Positions 50,900 to 60,604 are shown, counted from the first letter of the stretch. The stretch: 64,000 nucleotides of DNA from Paracoccus sp. M683 (GCF_007096355.1 NZ_VKDF01000014.1:1-64000), one strand, 5' to 3'. The notes: generated by a model not told the origin, from the sequence alone. A program made the numbers and translations.

Positions 50900-51967
50900 A
50901 TGAGCATCGACCGTGAAGTTGCCCTTGCGTCAATCGAGGGGATCCAGATTCCGGGTGGCGGAACGCTTGGTCAGGCAGATCTGATCCGCGCATTCGGCAT
51001 TGACGGTGGCACGGTTCGATTCGTGCTGGAGCTGCGTGACGCTGATCAGGCCCGCGCCTTTGGCCCCATCGAGGACGAGGCGCGGCGCCGGCTGCTGGCC
51101 CTGCCCGGTGTGACGCAGGTATCCATCGTGCTGACGGCGCAGGCGCGCGCCGCGGATCAGCCGCCCCCGATCAAGTTGGGCCGCCATCCGCAGCCGCAGG
51201 CCGGTCCGCAGCCGATTCCCGGCGTGGCGCGGATCATTGCCATCGGTTCGGGAAAGGGCGGTGTCGGCAAATCCACGGTCACCTCGAATCTGGCGGTTGC
51301 GCTGGCCCGTCAGGGGCGGCGTGTCGGCCTGCTGGATGCCGATATCTATGGCCCTAGCCAGCCGCGGATGATGGGGGTCTCGGGTCGCCCTGCCAGCCCG
51401 GATGGCCAGCGGATCGAGCCGCTGCACGCCCATGGCGTCACCGTCATGTCGATCGGCCTGATGCTGAAGGAAGGCGAGGCCGTGGTCTGGCGCGGGCCGA
51501 TGCTGATGGGCGCGATGCAGCAATTGCTGGGTCAGGTGAACTGGGGCGAGTTGGACGTGCTGCTGATCGACCTGCCGCCGGGCACGGGCGATGTGCAATT
51601 GTCACTGTGCCAGAAGGCGGCGGTGACCGGCGCGCTGATCGTCTCGACCCCCCAGGATGTCGCCCTGCTGGATGCGCGCCGCGCCATCGACATGTTCGAC
51701 AAGCTGAAAACCCCGGTTCTGGGGCTGATCGAGAACATGTCGACCTATATCTGCCCGAATTGCGGCCATGAAGAACATCTTTTCGGCCATGGCGGCGTGA
51801 CGGCCGAGGCGGCGGCCCTGAATCTGCCCTTCCTGGGCGAGATTCCCTTGCGGCTGGATGTGCGGCTTGCCGGCGATGCGGGGCGGCCTGTGGCCCTGGA
51901 CGACGGTCCGGTGGCCGAAGCCTATGCGCGAATCGCGGCCCGGCTGGTGGCCGAGGGCGTGGCCTGA
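50900..51967 (+). CDS. mrp: Mrp/ApbC/NBP35-family Fe-S carrier ATPase
   Basis: The 355-residue protein has an N-terminal MIP18-like domain (~1-85), a deviant Walker A in IAIGSGKGGVGKSTVTSNLA, switch segments LLDADIYGPSQPRMMG and LLIDLPPGTGDVQ, and the cluster-binding CPNC motif in STYICPNCGHEEHLF. It is thought to carry Fe-S clusters to apo-proteins. The ATG follows GAGGTTAAGAG. Confidence 0.92.
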   Translation: MSIDREVALASIEGIQIPGGGTLGQADLIRAFGIDGGTVRFVLELRDADQARAFGPIEDEARRRLLALPGVTQVSIVLTAQARAADQPPPIKLGRHPQPQAGPQPIPGVARIIAIGSGKGGVGKSTVTSNLAVALARQGRRVGLLDADIYGPSQPRMMGVSGRPASPDGQRIEPLHAHGVTVMSIGLMLKEGEAVVWRGPMLMGAMQQLLGQVNWGELDVLLIDLPPGTGDVQLSLCQKAAVTGALIVSTPQDVALLDARRAIDMFDKLKTPVLGLIENMSTYICPNCGHEEHLFGHGGVTAEAAALNLPFLGEIPLRLDVRLAGDAGRPVALDDGPVAEAYARIAARLVAEGVA

Positions 51968-51982
51968 CCGGCCGCGCCTTTT

Positions 51983-52447
51983 TCAGTCCTTGCTGGTCAG
52001 GCCCATGTTTTCCAAGACCTGCTGCCGGGCCAGCGCCGAATCACGGTCGTTGATGCCCAGCAGCCCGGCAACCAAGCGGATGACGGTTTCCTCGTCCGGG
52101 CCGCGATCTTCGTCGGAATAGGCGACCTCCCACATCGCGGCAATCACGCCAAAGCGATCCTCCAGCGCGATGCGATCCTTGATCGTGCGGGTAAAGCGGA
52201 CGGTATCGGGGGCCTCGGCCTCGATCATTTCGGCAGCGGCGCGACGTTCGGCCGCCTGCTGAGGGCTTAGCCCCCGACGGCGCGCCAGAACCTGTTCGAT
52301 TCGCTGCTGCTCGATCTGATGATAACGGTCATCGGCGCGGGCCACGCGCACCAAAAGCGCCGCCAGCGCCACCTCTGCATCGGTGGCGTCGATTCTGCCT
52401 GGTTCGGGATCTTCGGCGAAAAGCCGCGTCAGCAAGTTGCGAAACAT
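51983..52447 (-). CDS. TerB-like tellurite-resistance domain protein
   Basis: The 154-residue all-helical protein (DATDAEVALAALLVRVARAD; LEDRFGVIAAMWEVAYSDED; IRLVAGLLGIND) matches the short TerB/DUF family common in Rhodobacterales. Acidic residues may bind metal, as in TerB. No other ter genes are present. ATG 52447 is preferred over GTG 52450; neither has a strong binding site. Confidence 0.78.
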   Translation of the reverse strand: MFRNLLTRLFAEDPEPGRIDATDAEVALAALLVRVARADDRYHQIEQQRIEQVLARRRGLSPQQAAERRAAAEMIEAEAPDTVRFTRTIKDRIALEDRFGVIAAMWEVAYSDEDRGPDEETVIRLVAGLLGINDRDSALARQQVLENMGLTSKD

Positions 52448-52485
52448 CACGAAATGATAGCCTTTTCGGTCGTCAACACAAGTGG

Positions 52486-52785
52486 TTATACCTCTGGGTT
52501 GTGCCCTTCGACGATCACCACATCGGCGCTGCTGACGGGTTTGCGAATGGCCAGCGCCGCCTGATATTCGGGACTGTGGAAACAGTCGGTCGCGGCCTGG
52601 AGGCTGGGAAATTCGATGACCACACTGCGCTGGCGCGCCTGTCCTTCAACCACGGTCTGCGCCCCGCCGCGCACCAGAAACCGCCCGCCATATTTCGCAA
52701 AGGCCGCCGCATTCGCCTGGCGATAGCCCTCATACCCGGCGGGATCATCCACGGTGACATGCGCGATCCAGTAACCCTTGGTCAT
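52486..52785 (-). CDS. DUF1330 family protein
   Basis: The 99-residue protein (MTKGYWIAHVTVDDPAGYEG; YGGRFLVRGGAQTVVEGQAR; VIEFPSLQAATDCFHSPEYQ) is a typical DUF1330 ferredoxin-like fold protein, related to Dabb/EthD-type proteins of unknown activity. It overlaps the end of the phzF-like gene by four bases (ATGA), so the two are co-translated. Confidence 0.87.
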   Translation of the reverse strand: MTKGYWIAHVTVDDPAGYEGYRQANAAAFAKYGGRFLVRGGAQTVVEGQARQRSVVIEFPSLQAATDCFHSPEYQAALAIRKPVSSADVVIVEGHNPEV

Positions 52786-53654
52786 TCCTTGTCCTCCGGT
52801 ATGGCGATCCGTCCTTCTGCGACCTTCACGGCGCGGCCGCTGATTCGGATCTGAACCAGCGCGGCATTCTCGACCATCGCAGCAAAACCGATCTGCGATG
52901 GCCTGCCCATTTCGATCCCCTGTCGCAGCATCAGCCGCGTCTCGCCATCTGGCAGATCACCCGCAGCCAGCAATTGCGCCGCAAGGATCGCGCTGGCCGA
53001 GCCCGTTGCCGGGTCCTCTGGGATGCCCGCCGTGGGCGAAAACAACCTGGCGCGGAACCCGCCATCATCCGGCGTATACAGATAGGCGCTGTCCACATTG
53101 GCCACCGCCATGAGCCGCGACCAGTGGGGTTCGATCGGGCGGGCGCGGGCCAGATCGGCCAGCCGGGGCACCGGCACATAAAGAAAGGCCGGGCCACCCT
53201 GCCAGATGCCGGGCCGATGGGCGCCAAAGCCGATGGCGTCGGCGGGCAGGTCCAGCGCCGAGGCGATCAGCACCGGGTCTGCCTGACCGGCATGCGGCAC
53301 CGGCAGCTTCGGGGCCGTGAACTCGGCCAGCCCATCCGTGATCTCGACCGGGACCAGACCGGCCTGTTCCTCCAGCGTGATGCGGTTGCCGTGGGTGGCG
53401 GCCAGGTGCAGCGCGCAGCCGATGGTCGGATGCCCGGCAAAGGGGATCTCGGCCGTTGGAAAGAAGATCCGCACCTGCGCGGTGTGGGCCGGGTCGCGCG
53501 GGGCCATGACAAAGATCGTCTCGGACAGGTTGAACTGCCGCGCGATGGTCTGCATCTGCGCGGTGCTCAGCCCGTCGGCCCCGGTCACGATGGCCAGCGG
53601 GTTTCCGGTAAACGGCCGGTCGGTAAAGACGTCATAGATATGAAAATCAAGCAT
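52782..53654 (-). CDS. PhzF-family isomerase/epimerase-like protein
   Basis: The 290-residue protein (FHIYDVFTDRPFTGNPLAIV) has two diaminopimelate-epimerase-like lobes. The conserved Glu is in FNLSETIFVM, the active-site-like segment is IPFAGHPTIGCALHLA, and the second lobe has PTAGIPEDPATGSASAIL. PhzF isomerises a phenazine precursor, but this generic group has no phenazine genes here, so the substrate is unknown. Confidence 0.86.
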   Translation of the reverse strand: MLDFHIYDVFTDRPFTGNPLAIVTGADGLSTAQMQTIARQFNLSETIFVMAPRDPAHTAQVRIFFPTAEIPFAGHPTIGCALHLAATHGNRITLEEQAGLVPVEITDGLAEFTAPKLPVPHAGQADPVLIASALDLPADAIGFGAHRPGIWQGGPAFLYVPVPRLADLARARPIEPHWSRLMAVANVDSAYLYTPDDGGFRARLFSPTAGIPEDPATGSASAILAAQLLAAGDLPDGETRLMLRQGIEMGRPSQIGFAAMVENAALVQIRISGRAVKVAEGRIAIPEDKE

Positions 53655-53685
53655 CTGGTCAGCCTATTCCCCCGCCTCGGCACCA

Positions 53686-54591
53686 TCAATAGCGCTGCGG
53701 AACATACAGCTCGCGCGGCAAGACATCGCGTTCGTAGTCGGGATTGAAAACCCGATTCGGCAGCTCGATGTTTTCGTGAGGCACGTCGGTATAGGGCATC
53801 AGGCCCAGAAGGTGGCTCATGCAGTTCAGGCGGGCGCGTTTCTTGTCATTGCCGGGCACGATATACCAGGGCGCCTCGGGGATGTTGGTGCGTTCGAACA
53901 TATCTTCCTTGGCCTTGGTATAGCTTTCCCACCGGACGCGGGATTGCAGGTCCATCGGCGACAGCTTCCACTGTTTCAGCGGGTCGTGGACGCGGATGAG
54001 GAATCGCATCTGCTGTTCCTCATCGGTGACCGAGAACCAGTATTTCACAAGCCTGATCCCAGACCGTACCAGCATACGTTCAAATTCGGGAACATCCTGG
54101 AAGAACTGTTCCACCTGATCCTCGTTGGCGAAGCCCATCACCCGCTCGACGCCCGCGCGGTTGTACCAGCTGCGGTCGAACAGCACGATTTCGCCCCCCG
54201 CCGGCAGATGCGGCACATAGCGCTGGAAATACCATTGCGTCTTTTCCCGGTCCGAGGGCGCCGGAAGCGCCACCACCCGCGCAACCCGAGGGTTCAGCCG
54301 CTGTGTGATCCGCTTGATCGCACCGCCCTTGCCGGCGGAATCGCGGCCCTCGAACAGCACCACGATCTTTTCGCCGTAATAGCTGCACCAGTCCTGCAAC
54401 TTGATCAGTTCGGATTGCAGGCGCAGCAATTCCTGGAAATACAGCTTGCGATCCATCTGTTCTGGATGGTTCTCGCGATAGATCCGCTTGATCTCGGTCG
54501 ACAGGATCGCGTCTTCCAGCTCGATCTCGTAATCCTCGTCCAGCGTGTCCTGCAACTCGGCTTCCAGCCAGTCTTTCGGTTCGTCCTTCAT
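53686..54591 (-). CDS. ppk2: Polyphosphate kinase 2 (class I)
   Basis: The 301-residue P-loop kinase has Walker A in VVLFEGRDSAGKGGAIKRIT, lid/Walker B EIVLFDRSWYNRAGVERVM and the C-terminal NDKKRARLNCMSHLL region. PPK2 uses polyphosphate to phosphorylate nucleoside diphosphates. The one-domain length fits class I. CACGAAGAAGGACAGG lies upstream of ATG 54591. Confidence 0.9.
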   Translation of the reverse strand: MKDEPKDWLEAELQDTLDEDYEIELEDAILSTEIKRIYRENHPEQMDRKLYFQELLRLQSELIKLQDWCSYYGEKIVVLFEGRDSAGKGGAIKRITQRLNPRVARVVALPAPSDREKTQWYFQRYVPHLPAGGEIVLFDRSWYNRAGVERVMGFANEDQVEQFFQDVPEFERMLVRSGIRLVKYWFSVTDEEQQMRFLIRVHDPLKQWKLSPMDLQSRVRWESYTKAKEDMFERTNIPEAPWYIVPGNDKKRARLNCMSHLLGLMPYTDVPHENIELPNRVFNPDYERDVLPRELYVPQRY

Positions 54592-54716
54592 CGCGCCTGT
54601 CCTTCTTCGTGATGTGACGCGATGTAACCGCAGTTCGTGACAGTTTTACAGCGTCAACGGCTTCCATGGGTCATGTCATTTGCACATATGGGTTGTGCGC
54701 GGCGGCATTTGCGCTG

Positions 54717-55178
54717 TCAGCGGTTGAAGCGCGCTGCGCAAGACCGCGTAACCCCCAGGACAAATCCGCCGCCGCGCACCGGATCGACCGTGCCGCACCA
54801 TTCGCCGTTCGTGCTGAACAGGCTTTTGGTGCCGCGCGCCGGACGATAGGCGATGCGCCGGCCGTTCACGTCGAACAGGTTCAGCACACCCCCCGCATTC
54901 GTCGCGTAATAGCCCAGCACACTGCCATCGCCGGTGATGATCAGCCGTTCCGAATTGGCCGGGTTCGAGGGGCGGTTTTCAAAGGCCGAGCTTGAATTGG
55001 CGCTGTTGGCCCCGCTGTTCCAGGCGGCATTGGGCGAGTTCGACATGCGCGAGGTTTTGTTCGCCGGATGACCCGGCCCAAGGTCAAAGGGGATCTGCGA
55101 CTGCTGGATGACGATCAGCGGCGCATCGGCGAGGGCAGGGGTCGCCAGCAGGGCGAGGGCGGCGAGGGCAAGGCGCAT
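54717..55178 (-). CDS. Exported protein of unknown function
   Basis: The 153-residue protein has a signal peptide (MRLALAALALLATPALADAP) and a Ser/Asn-rich stretch (SNSPNAAWNSGANSANSSSA), then a region with two Cys (NGEWCGTVDPVRGGGFVLGV; TRSCAARFNR) that may form a disulfide. The segment ITGDGSVLGYYATNAGGVLN suggests a small beta-rich domain. No family is certain. The start at 55178 is set by the signal peptide. Confidence 0.7.
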   Translation of the reverse strand: MRLALAALALLATPALADAPLIVIQQSQIPFDLGPGHPANKTSRMSNSPNAAWNSGANSANSSSAFENRPSNPANSERLIITGDGSVLGYYATNAGGVLNLFDVNGRRIAYRPARGTKSLFSTNGEWCGTVDPVRGGGFVLGVTRSCAARFNR

Positions 55179-55608
55179 GTGTCGGGTCCGCTTGTGGTTA
55201 TGGGCGGAGTGTGACGGGTTCAGGGCGGTTTGGGTAGGGGGAGGGCTGGGGATCGGCGGAAAGGTGATTGGGATATTCACCGCACGGTCGGTCAGCAGAG
55301 CAGAGAGCGGCCCCCGACCGATGTGGGGGCAAAGCCCCCGCCGTTGGGGCGGGCGGGGGGCTGCCCGGTGGTGCCCACCGGGCGAAGCGAGGTGCTTTGA
55401 AGCGGTGTTTATGGTACCTATCGCTGGCGCCGACTTCTGCAACAACGCCAGGTAGAGGCAATCAACGCGATCTTAGCCAAGGGTTGCATTGAGAGGCTTT
55501 TCTACATTGACGCAGCTGGTGTCACCCGAGACTTTGACGAGTATTTTTCTACAGGCGCGCGCTCAGAATTGATCGAAAGTCTAATCTTCAATCTTTAGCC
55601 GAAGGCAA
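55179..55608. other. 430-bp region without a complete gene
   Basis: Contains GC-rich palindromes at 55320-55380 (GGGGGCAAAGCCCCC and CCCGGTGGTGCCCACCGGG) and then an AT-richer stretch with an open frame lacking a start (55401-55598). It looks like a junction between the exported-protein gene and pyrG, carrying debris of an older gene. Confidence 0.55.
55401..55598 (+). pseudogene. Start-less open frame, possible gene remnant
   Basis: A 65-codon frame follows a TGA at 55398 and ends in TAG, reading ...YRWRRLLQQRQVEAINAILA, then KGCIERLFYIDAAGVTRDFD, then EYFSTGARSELIESLIFNL. It contains no ATG or GTG. Its composition and protein-like sequence look like the C-terminus of a once-coding gene. 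No family was recognised; chance cannot be excluded. Confidence 0.35.
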
Positions 55609-57252
55609 TCACACCAACCTTGCCCCTTCCTTCGCCGCCTCCACAAACCCCGCAAACAGCGGCGCCGGCAAGAACGGTTTCGACTTCAACTCGGGATGCG
55701 ACTGCACGCCGATGAACCACGGGTGGCCCGGATATTCCACCACCTCGGGCAGCTTGCCGTCCGGCGACATGCCCGAGAATTTCATCCCGGCGGCCTCTAG
55801 CTGGTCGCGGTATTTCGCGTCGACCTCGTAACGGTGGCGGTGGCGGTCTTCCATTTCCAGCGCGCCGCCATAGATCTCGGAAATCTTTGATCCCGGCTCC
55901 AGCACCGCCGTATAGGCGCCAAGTCGCATCGTGCCGCCCTTGTCGTCGCCGACCTTGCGCTGCACGGTGTAATTGCCCTGCACCCATTCCTTCAAGTGAT
56001 AGACGACCGGAGTGAACCGCGACTTCCCTGCCTCGTGGTCGAATTCCTCCGACCCCGCATCGGGCATGTCGGCCAGGTTGCGCGCGGCCTCGATCACCGC
56101 CATCTGCATGCCAAGGCAGATACCCAGATAAGGCACCTTCTTCTCGCGCGCGTATCTGGCGGCCTCGATCATGCCTTCGGTGCCGCGCTCGCCAAAGCCG
56201 CCGGGGACGATGATGCCGTGATAGCCGTCCAGCAGATGCGCGCCGTGGCCTTCCAGCTTTTCGCTGTCGACCCAATCGGCCTTGACGCGGACGCGGTTGG
56301 CCATGCCGCCATGGGTCAGCGCCTCGGCGATGGATTTATAGGCGTCCTCAAGCTGGGTGTATTTGCCGACCACGGCAATCCTGACCTCGCCCTCGGCATG
56401 GTGCAGCCGGTCCATGACATCATCCCAACGCGACAGGTCGGGGCGCGGGGCGGGGCTGATGCCGAATGCGTCCAGCACCGCCTGATCAAGACCCGCGCTG
56501 TGATAGGCCAAGGGCGCCTCATAGATCGACTTCAGGTCATAGGCGGGGATCACCGCATCCGGGCGGACGTTACAGAACAGCGCGATCTTGGCGCGTTCCT
56601 TTTCCGGGATCGGCTGTTCGGACCGGCAGACCAGCACATCCGGCGCCAGGCCGATGGATTGCAATTCCTTGACGCTGTGCTGTGTGGGCTTGGTCTTCAG
56701 CTCGCCCGAGGCCTTCAGATAGGGCAGCAGGGTCAGGTGCATCAGGATGCATTGCCCACGCGGGCGTTCGTGGATGAACTGGCGGATGGCCTCAAAGAAG
56801 GGCAGGCCCTCGATATCGCCGACCGTGCCGCCGATCTCGCACAGCATGAAATCAACCTCGTCATCGCCGATGGACAGGAAGTCCTTGATTTCATTGGTGA
56901 CGTGGGGAATGACCTGAATCGTCTTGCCCAGATATTCGCCGCGCCGTTCCTTCTCCAGCACGTTGGAATAGATGCGGCCGCTGCTGACGCTGTCGGTGCG
57001 CCGCGCGGCAACCCCGGTAAAGCGTTCGTAATGGCCAAGGTCCAGATCGGTCTCGGCCCCGTCATCGGTGACAAAGACCTCGCCATGTTCAAAGGGCGAC
57101 ATGGTGCCCGGATCGACGTTCAGATAGGGGTCCAGCTTGCGCAGCCGCACCGTAAAGCCGCGCGCCTGCAACAGGGCGCCAAGCGCGGCCGAGGCAAGCC
57201 CTTTGCCAAGGGATGAAACCACGCCGCCGGTGATGAAGATGTAACGCGCCAT
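55609..57252 (-). CDS. pyrG: CTP synthase
   Basis: The 547-residue enzyme has the N-terminal synthetase domain (YIFITGGVVSSLGKGLASAA with its P-loop; CEIGGTVGDIEGLPFFEAIR) and a C-terminal class I glutaminase domain with GGFGERGTEGMIEAARYARE, YLGICLGMQMAV (nucleophile Cys) and GVQSHPELKSKP (His, Glu). It makes CTP from UTP. It lies downstream of secG in the same direction, an order common in this group. Confidence 0.97.
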   Translation of the reverse strand: MARYIFITGGVVSSLGKGLASAALGALLQARGFTVRLRKLDPYLNVDPGTMSPFEHGEVFVTDDGAETDLDLGHYERFTGVAARRTDSVSSGRIYSNVLEKERRGEYLGKTIQVIPHVTNEIKDFLSIGDDEVDFMLCEIGGTVGDIEGLPFFEAIRQFIHERPRGQCILMHLTLLPYLKASGELKTKPTQHSVKELQSIGLAPDVLVCRSEQPIPEKERAKIALFCNVRPDAVIPAYDLKSIYEAPLAYHSAGLDQAVLDAFGISPAPRPDLSRWDDVMDRLHHAEGEVRIAVVGKYTQLEDAYKSIAEALTHGGMANRVRVKADWVDSEKLEGHGAHLLDGYHGIIVPGGFGERGTEGMIEAARYAREKKVPYLGICLGMQMAVIEAARNLADMPDAGSEEFDHEAGKSRFTPVVYHLKEWVQGNYTVQRKVGDDKGGTMRLGAYTAVLEPGSKISEIYGGALEMEDRHRHRYEVDAKYRDQLEAAGMKFSGMSPDGKLPEVVEYPGHPWFIGVQSHPELKSKPFLPAPLFAGFVEAAKEGARLV

Positions 57253-57402
57253 GTGGCCCCCGTGATGTCGTCAATTCAAATCAAAAGCGGGCCGTCCAGC
57301 GACCAGCATCACGGGATTCAAGATATAAGCTATTCGTCCCGTGGCCGCAACGGACCGCAAGTGGATGTGGGGCGATTTTTCATCGCCCCCAATATTGTGT
57401 GT

Positions 57403-57921
57403 TCAGTTGGTCGCAGGCTGCGCCGGCTCGGCCGGGGTTTCGGCGGCAGGTGCCGCGGGCGCGGGCGTTTCGGCCGCGGGGGGCGTCACGGGTGCTGCGG
57501 CGTCCTCGGGTGTTGCGGGCGCCTGCTGGGTGGGGGCCTCGGATGCGGGCGCCTCGGGTGCGGGCGGGGTTACCGGCTGGCCGCTGGTCGTCGGCGGCGG
57601 CGCATAGGTGCCCAGGCCCGGAAGGTTCGTCGTCGGGGCCTGTTGGGTCTGCGACGAACCACCCAGCTGGTCGATGATCGAGCCGGTCGAGGATTCCCGC
57701 GCTGCAATCACCGTCAACGAGATCGAGGTGATGAACAGCCCGATACCGAAGATCCAGGTCAGGCGGGTAAAGATATTGGCAGCCTGGCGCCCGGTCATCA
57801 CACCGCCGCCGCCACCACCACCGCCCATGCCAAGGCCACCGCCTTCGGAACGTTGCAGCAGGACTGCACCTGTCAGAAACAGGGCCAGAATCAGATGGAT
57901 CGTCAGCACGACGTTTTGCAC
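57403..57921 (-). CDS. secG: Protein translocase subunit SecG with Pro/Ala-rich tail
   Basis: The 172-residue protein starts at GTG 57921 and has two membrane helices (VVLTIHLILALFLTGAVLLQ; IFTRLTWIFGIGLFITSISL) joined by a Gly-rich loop (GGGLGMGGGGGGGGVMTGRQ), the SecG pattern. About 80 Pro/Ala/Glu/Thr-rich residues follow, a low-complexity extension absent from E. coli SecG and seen in some alphaproteobacteria. It is part of SecYEG. Confidence 0.9.
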   Translation of the reverse strand: MQNVVLTIHLILALFLTGAVLLQRSEGGGLGMGGGGGGGGVMTGRQAANIFTRLTWIFGIGLFITSISLTVIAARESSTGSIIDQLGGSSQTQQAPTTNLPGLGTYAPPPTTSGQPVTPPAPEAPASEAPTQQAPATPEDAAAPVTPPAAETPAPAAPAAETPAEPAQPATN

Positions 57922-57991
57922 AGGGCGGGCCTTTCCTTTGCGGACGCGCCTATCTAGTCATCCGTGCAGGTGATGGCAAGCAGGGTATCCC

Positions 57992-59419
57992 ATGCGGGCA
58001 GTGATGATTCAGGGCACCGGGTCCAATGTTGGCAAGTCGCTGCTGGTGGCGGGGCTGTGCCGGGCCGCGCGGCTGCGCGGATTGCGGGTGGCACCCTTCA
58101 AGCCGCAGAACATGTCGAACAACGCTGCCGTCACGGCGGATGGCGGTGAAATCGGCCGCGCGCAGGCCTTGCAGGCGCGCGCCTGCGGGCTGGAGCCGGT
58201 GACCGACATGAACCCTGTTCTGCTGAAGCCCGAAACCGATACCGGCGCGCAGGTGGTGGTTCAGGGCCGCGCCATCGCACGGGCCGAGGCGCGCGATTAT
58301 GCCGGATTGAAGCCCCGGCTGATGTCGGCGGTGATGGACAGCTTCGACAGGCTGCGCGCGGGGCATGATCTGGTGATCGTCGAGGGCGCAGGCAGCCCGG
58401 CCGAGGTCAATCTGCGCCCGCGCGACATTGCCAATATGGGGTTTGCAAGGGCGGCGGGCGTGCCGGTGGTGCTGGCCGGCGATATCGACCGGGGCGGCGT
58501 GATCGCACAGATCGTCGGCACTCAGGCGGTGATCGACGCAGGCGATGCGGCGATGATCCGGGGATTTCTGGTCAATAAATTCCGGGGCGACCCGCGCCTG
58601 TTCGATGACGGCTACCGCTTCATTCAGGACCGGACGGGCTGGCCGGGTTTCGGCGTGTTGCCGTGGTTCCGCGATGCCATGCGCCTGCCGGCCGAGGACG
58701 CGGTGGATCTGCGGGCCTCGCAGGGGCAAGGGCTGCATGTCGTCTGCCTGACCCTGTCGCGGATCGCGAATTTCGACGATCTTGATCCGCTGGCGGCGGA
58801 GCCGGGCGTGAGGCTGAGCATGCTGGGGCCGGGGCAGGTGCTGCCGGGCGATGCCGATCTGGTGGTGATTCCCGGCACCAAATCGACGCGCGGCGATCTG
58901 GATTTTCTGCGCGCGCAGGGCTGGGATGTGGATATTGCTGCCCATTTGCGGCGCGGCGGGCATGTGCTGGGCCTGTGCGGCGGCTATCAGATGCTGGGCC
59001 GGCGAATCGCCGATCCGACTGGCACTGACGGCACGCCCGGCGACAGCGAGGGGCTGGGCCTGCTGGATGTGACCACGGTGATGGCGGGCGACAAGCGGCT
59101 GGAACGGGTCAGCGGCACCGCGCTTGGCCAGCCGCTGACCGGATATGAGATCCACATGGGCCGCACCCAAGGCCCCGATTGCGCCCGACCCTTTGCCCTG
59201 ATCCCCGGCCCGGATGGCGCGATCAGCCGCGACGGGCAGGTGATGGGCACCTATCTGCACGGTCTTTTTGCCGATGATCGGTTTCGTGCGGGTTTTCTGG
59301 CGCGCTTGGGCACCGCATCGCAGCCGGGATACGAGGCCGGTGTTGATGACACGCTGGACGCATTGGCCGATCATATGGAACGGCATCTGGATCTGGGCGC
59401 GATCCTCGATTTGCGCTGA
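57992..59419 (+). CDS. cobQ: Cobyric acid synthase
   Basis: The 475-residue enzyme has the N-terminal synthetase domain (VMIQGTGSNVGKSLLVAGLC with its P-loop; FKPQNMSNNAAVTADGGEIG) and a C-terminal glutaminase domain with the Cys in VLGLCGGYQMLGRRI and a His in MGTYLHGLFADD. It amidates four side chains of adenosylcobyrinic acid diamide in B12 synthesis. The threonine-phosphate decarboxylase gene converges on it. Confidence 0.94.
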   Translation: MRAVMIQGTGSNVGKSLLVAGLCRAARLRGLRVAPFKPQNMSNNAAVTADGGEIGRAQALQARACGLEPVTDMNPVLLKPETDTGAQVVVQGRAIARAEARDYAGLKPRLMSAVMDSFDRLRAGHDLVIVEGAGSPAEVNLRPRDIANMGFARAAGVPVVLAGDIDRGGVIAQIVGTQAVIDAGDAAMIRGFLVNKFRGDPRLFDDGYRFIQDRTGWPGFGVLPWFRDAMRLPAEDAVDLRASQGQGLHVVCLTLSRIANFDDLDPLAAEPGVRLSMLGPGQVLPGDADLVVIPGTKSTRGDLDFLRAQGWDVDIAAHLRRGGHVLGLCGGYQMLGRRIADPTGTDGTPGDSEGLGLLDVTTVMAGDKRLERVSGTALGQPLTGYEIHMGRTQGPDCARPFALIPGPDGAISRDGQVMGTYLHGLFADDRFRAGFLARLGTASQPGYEAGVDDTLDALADHMERHLDLGAILDLR

Positions 59420-59428
59420 ACTGCGCCG

Positions 59429-60391
59429 TCAGGCCCGCATCGCGGCCGCCACCCGGTCCCATTCCGCCTGGTTGCCCGGTATCCCCATCCGCAGCCAGCC
59501 GGTCGAATAGGGGAAACGCCGGGTCCAGATATGCGTGCGGGCCAGCGCGTTCTGTGCCGCCTCGGCATCGCCTGTCTGATACAGCCGGAACAGATGCGTC
59601 CCGCCCGCCACCTGCCAGCCGCGCTGTATCGCCAGCCGGTCCAGCCGCAGCGTGGCCTCGCTGTGATACACGATCGCGTCATCGGCCCATGCCTCATCCG
59701 CCATGGCCTGCGCGCCGATGGCCAGCGCCGGGCCATTGACCGCCCAAGGCCCTGCCTCGCGCGCCAAGGCCGCCAGCAGCGCCGGCTGGCCAAGCGCAAA
59801 GCCAAGCCGCAGCCCCGCCAGCCCCCAGAATTTGCCGAAACTGCGCTGGATCGTCACATTTTCCGGCATCGCACCGGCCAGTGACAGGTCGGGGCGCGGA
59901 TCGGCAAAGCTTTCGTCGATGATCAGGTGGCCCACGCGCCCGGCCAGCGCCGCCAGAACCTCGGGCGCCCATTCGCGGCCATCGGGGTTGTTGGGGTTCA
60001 CCACGACCGCCAGATCGGCGCCGTCCATCGCCTCGATCCCCGGCGCCTCGGTCACCTGCCAGCCCGCCTCGCGCAGGCTGGCCGCATGTTCGTTATAGCT
60101 TGGCGCGATTACCGCCGCCCGGCCGCGCGGCAGCACCCGTGGCAACAGCTGGATCGCGGCGGATGCGCCGGCCACAGGCAGAACCTGCGCGGCGGTGCAG
60201 CCAAAGAGGCGGGCTGCGACGCCGATCAGCCGCGCGCGGGCCGATTCGGTCGGCAAGGCGCGCCAAACCTCGTCCGGCAGCGCCGAAACCGGCCAAGGGC
60301 GACGGTTGATCCCGGTCGACAGGTCGATCCAGTCATCGCCGCCAAAGCGCGCCCGCGCCCGGTCTATGTCGCCGCCATGGTCACGTTTCAT
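59429..60391 (-). CDS. L-threonine-O-3-phosphate decarboxylase (cobalamin synthesis)
   Basis: The 320-residue PLP enzyme of the class I aminotransferase fold has the internal-aldimine Lys in IQRSFGKFWGLAGLRLGFAL and a conserved start RDHGGDIDRARARFGGDDWI, the hallmark of the enzyme called CobD or CobC. It makes aminopropanol phosphate for the B12 nucleotide loop. It faces cobQ. No cobalamin riboswitch is visible on its upstream side. Confidence 0.88.
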   Translation of the reverse strand: MKRDHGGDIDRARARFGGDDWIDLSTGINRRPWPVSALPDEVWRALPTESARARLIGVAARLFGCTAAQVLPVAGASAAIQLLPRVLPRGRAAVIAPSYNEHAASLREAGWQVTEAPGIEAMDGADLAVVVNPNNPDGREWAPEVLAALAGRVGHLIIDESFADPRPDLSLAGAMPENVTIQRSFGKFWGLAGLRLGFALGQPALLAALAREAGPWAVNGPALAIGAQAMADEAWADDAIVYHSEATLRLDRLAIQRGWQVAGGTHLFRLYQTGDAEAAQNALARTHIWTRRFPYSTGWLRMGIPGNQAEWDRVAAAMRA

Positions 60392-60604
60392 GCGGGATTT
60401 TCCCCTTGCCGCAGCCTGACCACCTGCTAGGCAGCCGCCCGGTCAGAGGCAAGCGGTTAAGGAATTTTTACTTTACAGCCGAGCGTTTCCGCCACAGGAT
60501 ATTGTATAGGCATCGGGCATTTCCGCCGGGTGTTGTGACTGCCACCACGGATAGCGGCAAGAGAATCGCTTCCACAGATGGGCGAAACCGGGCAGGAGAC
60601 AGAC

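Noticed and set aside
60585..60604. Cobalamin riboswitch box near the B12 genes (GGGCAGGAGACAGAC)
   Set aside because: It is simply the ribosome binding site of the YbjN gene on the plus strand; surrounding B12-element structure is missing and the B12 genes point elsewhere.
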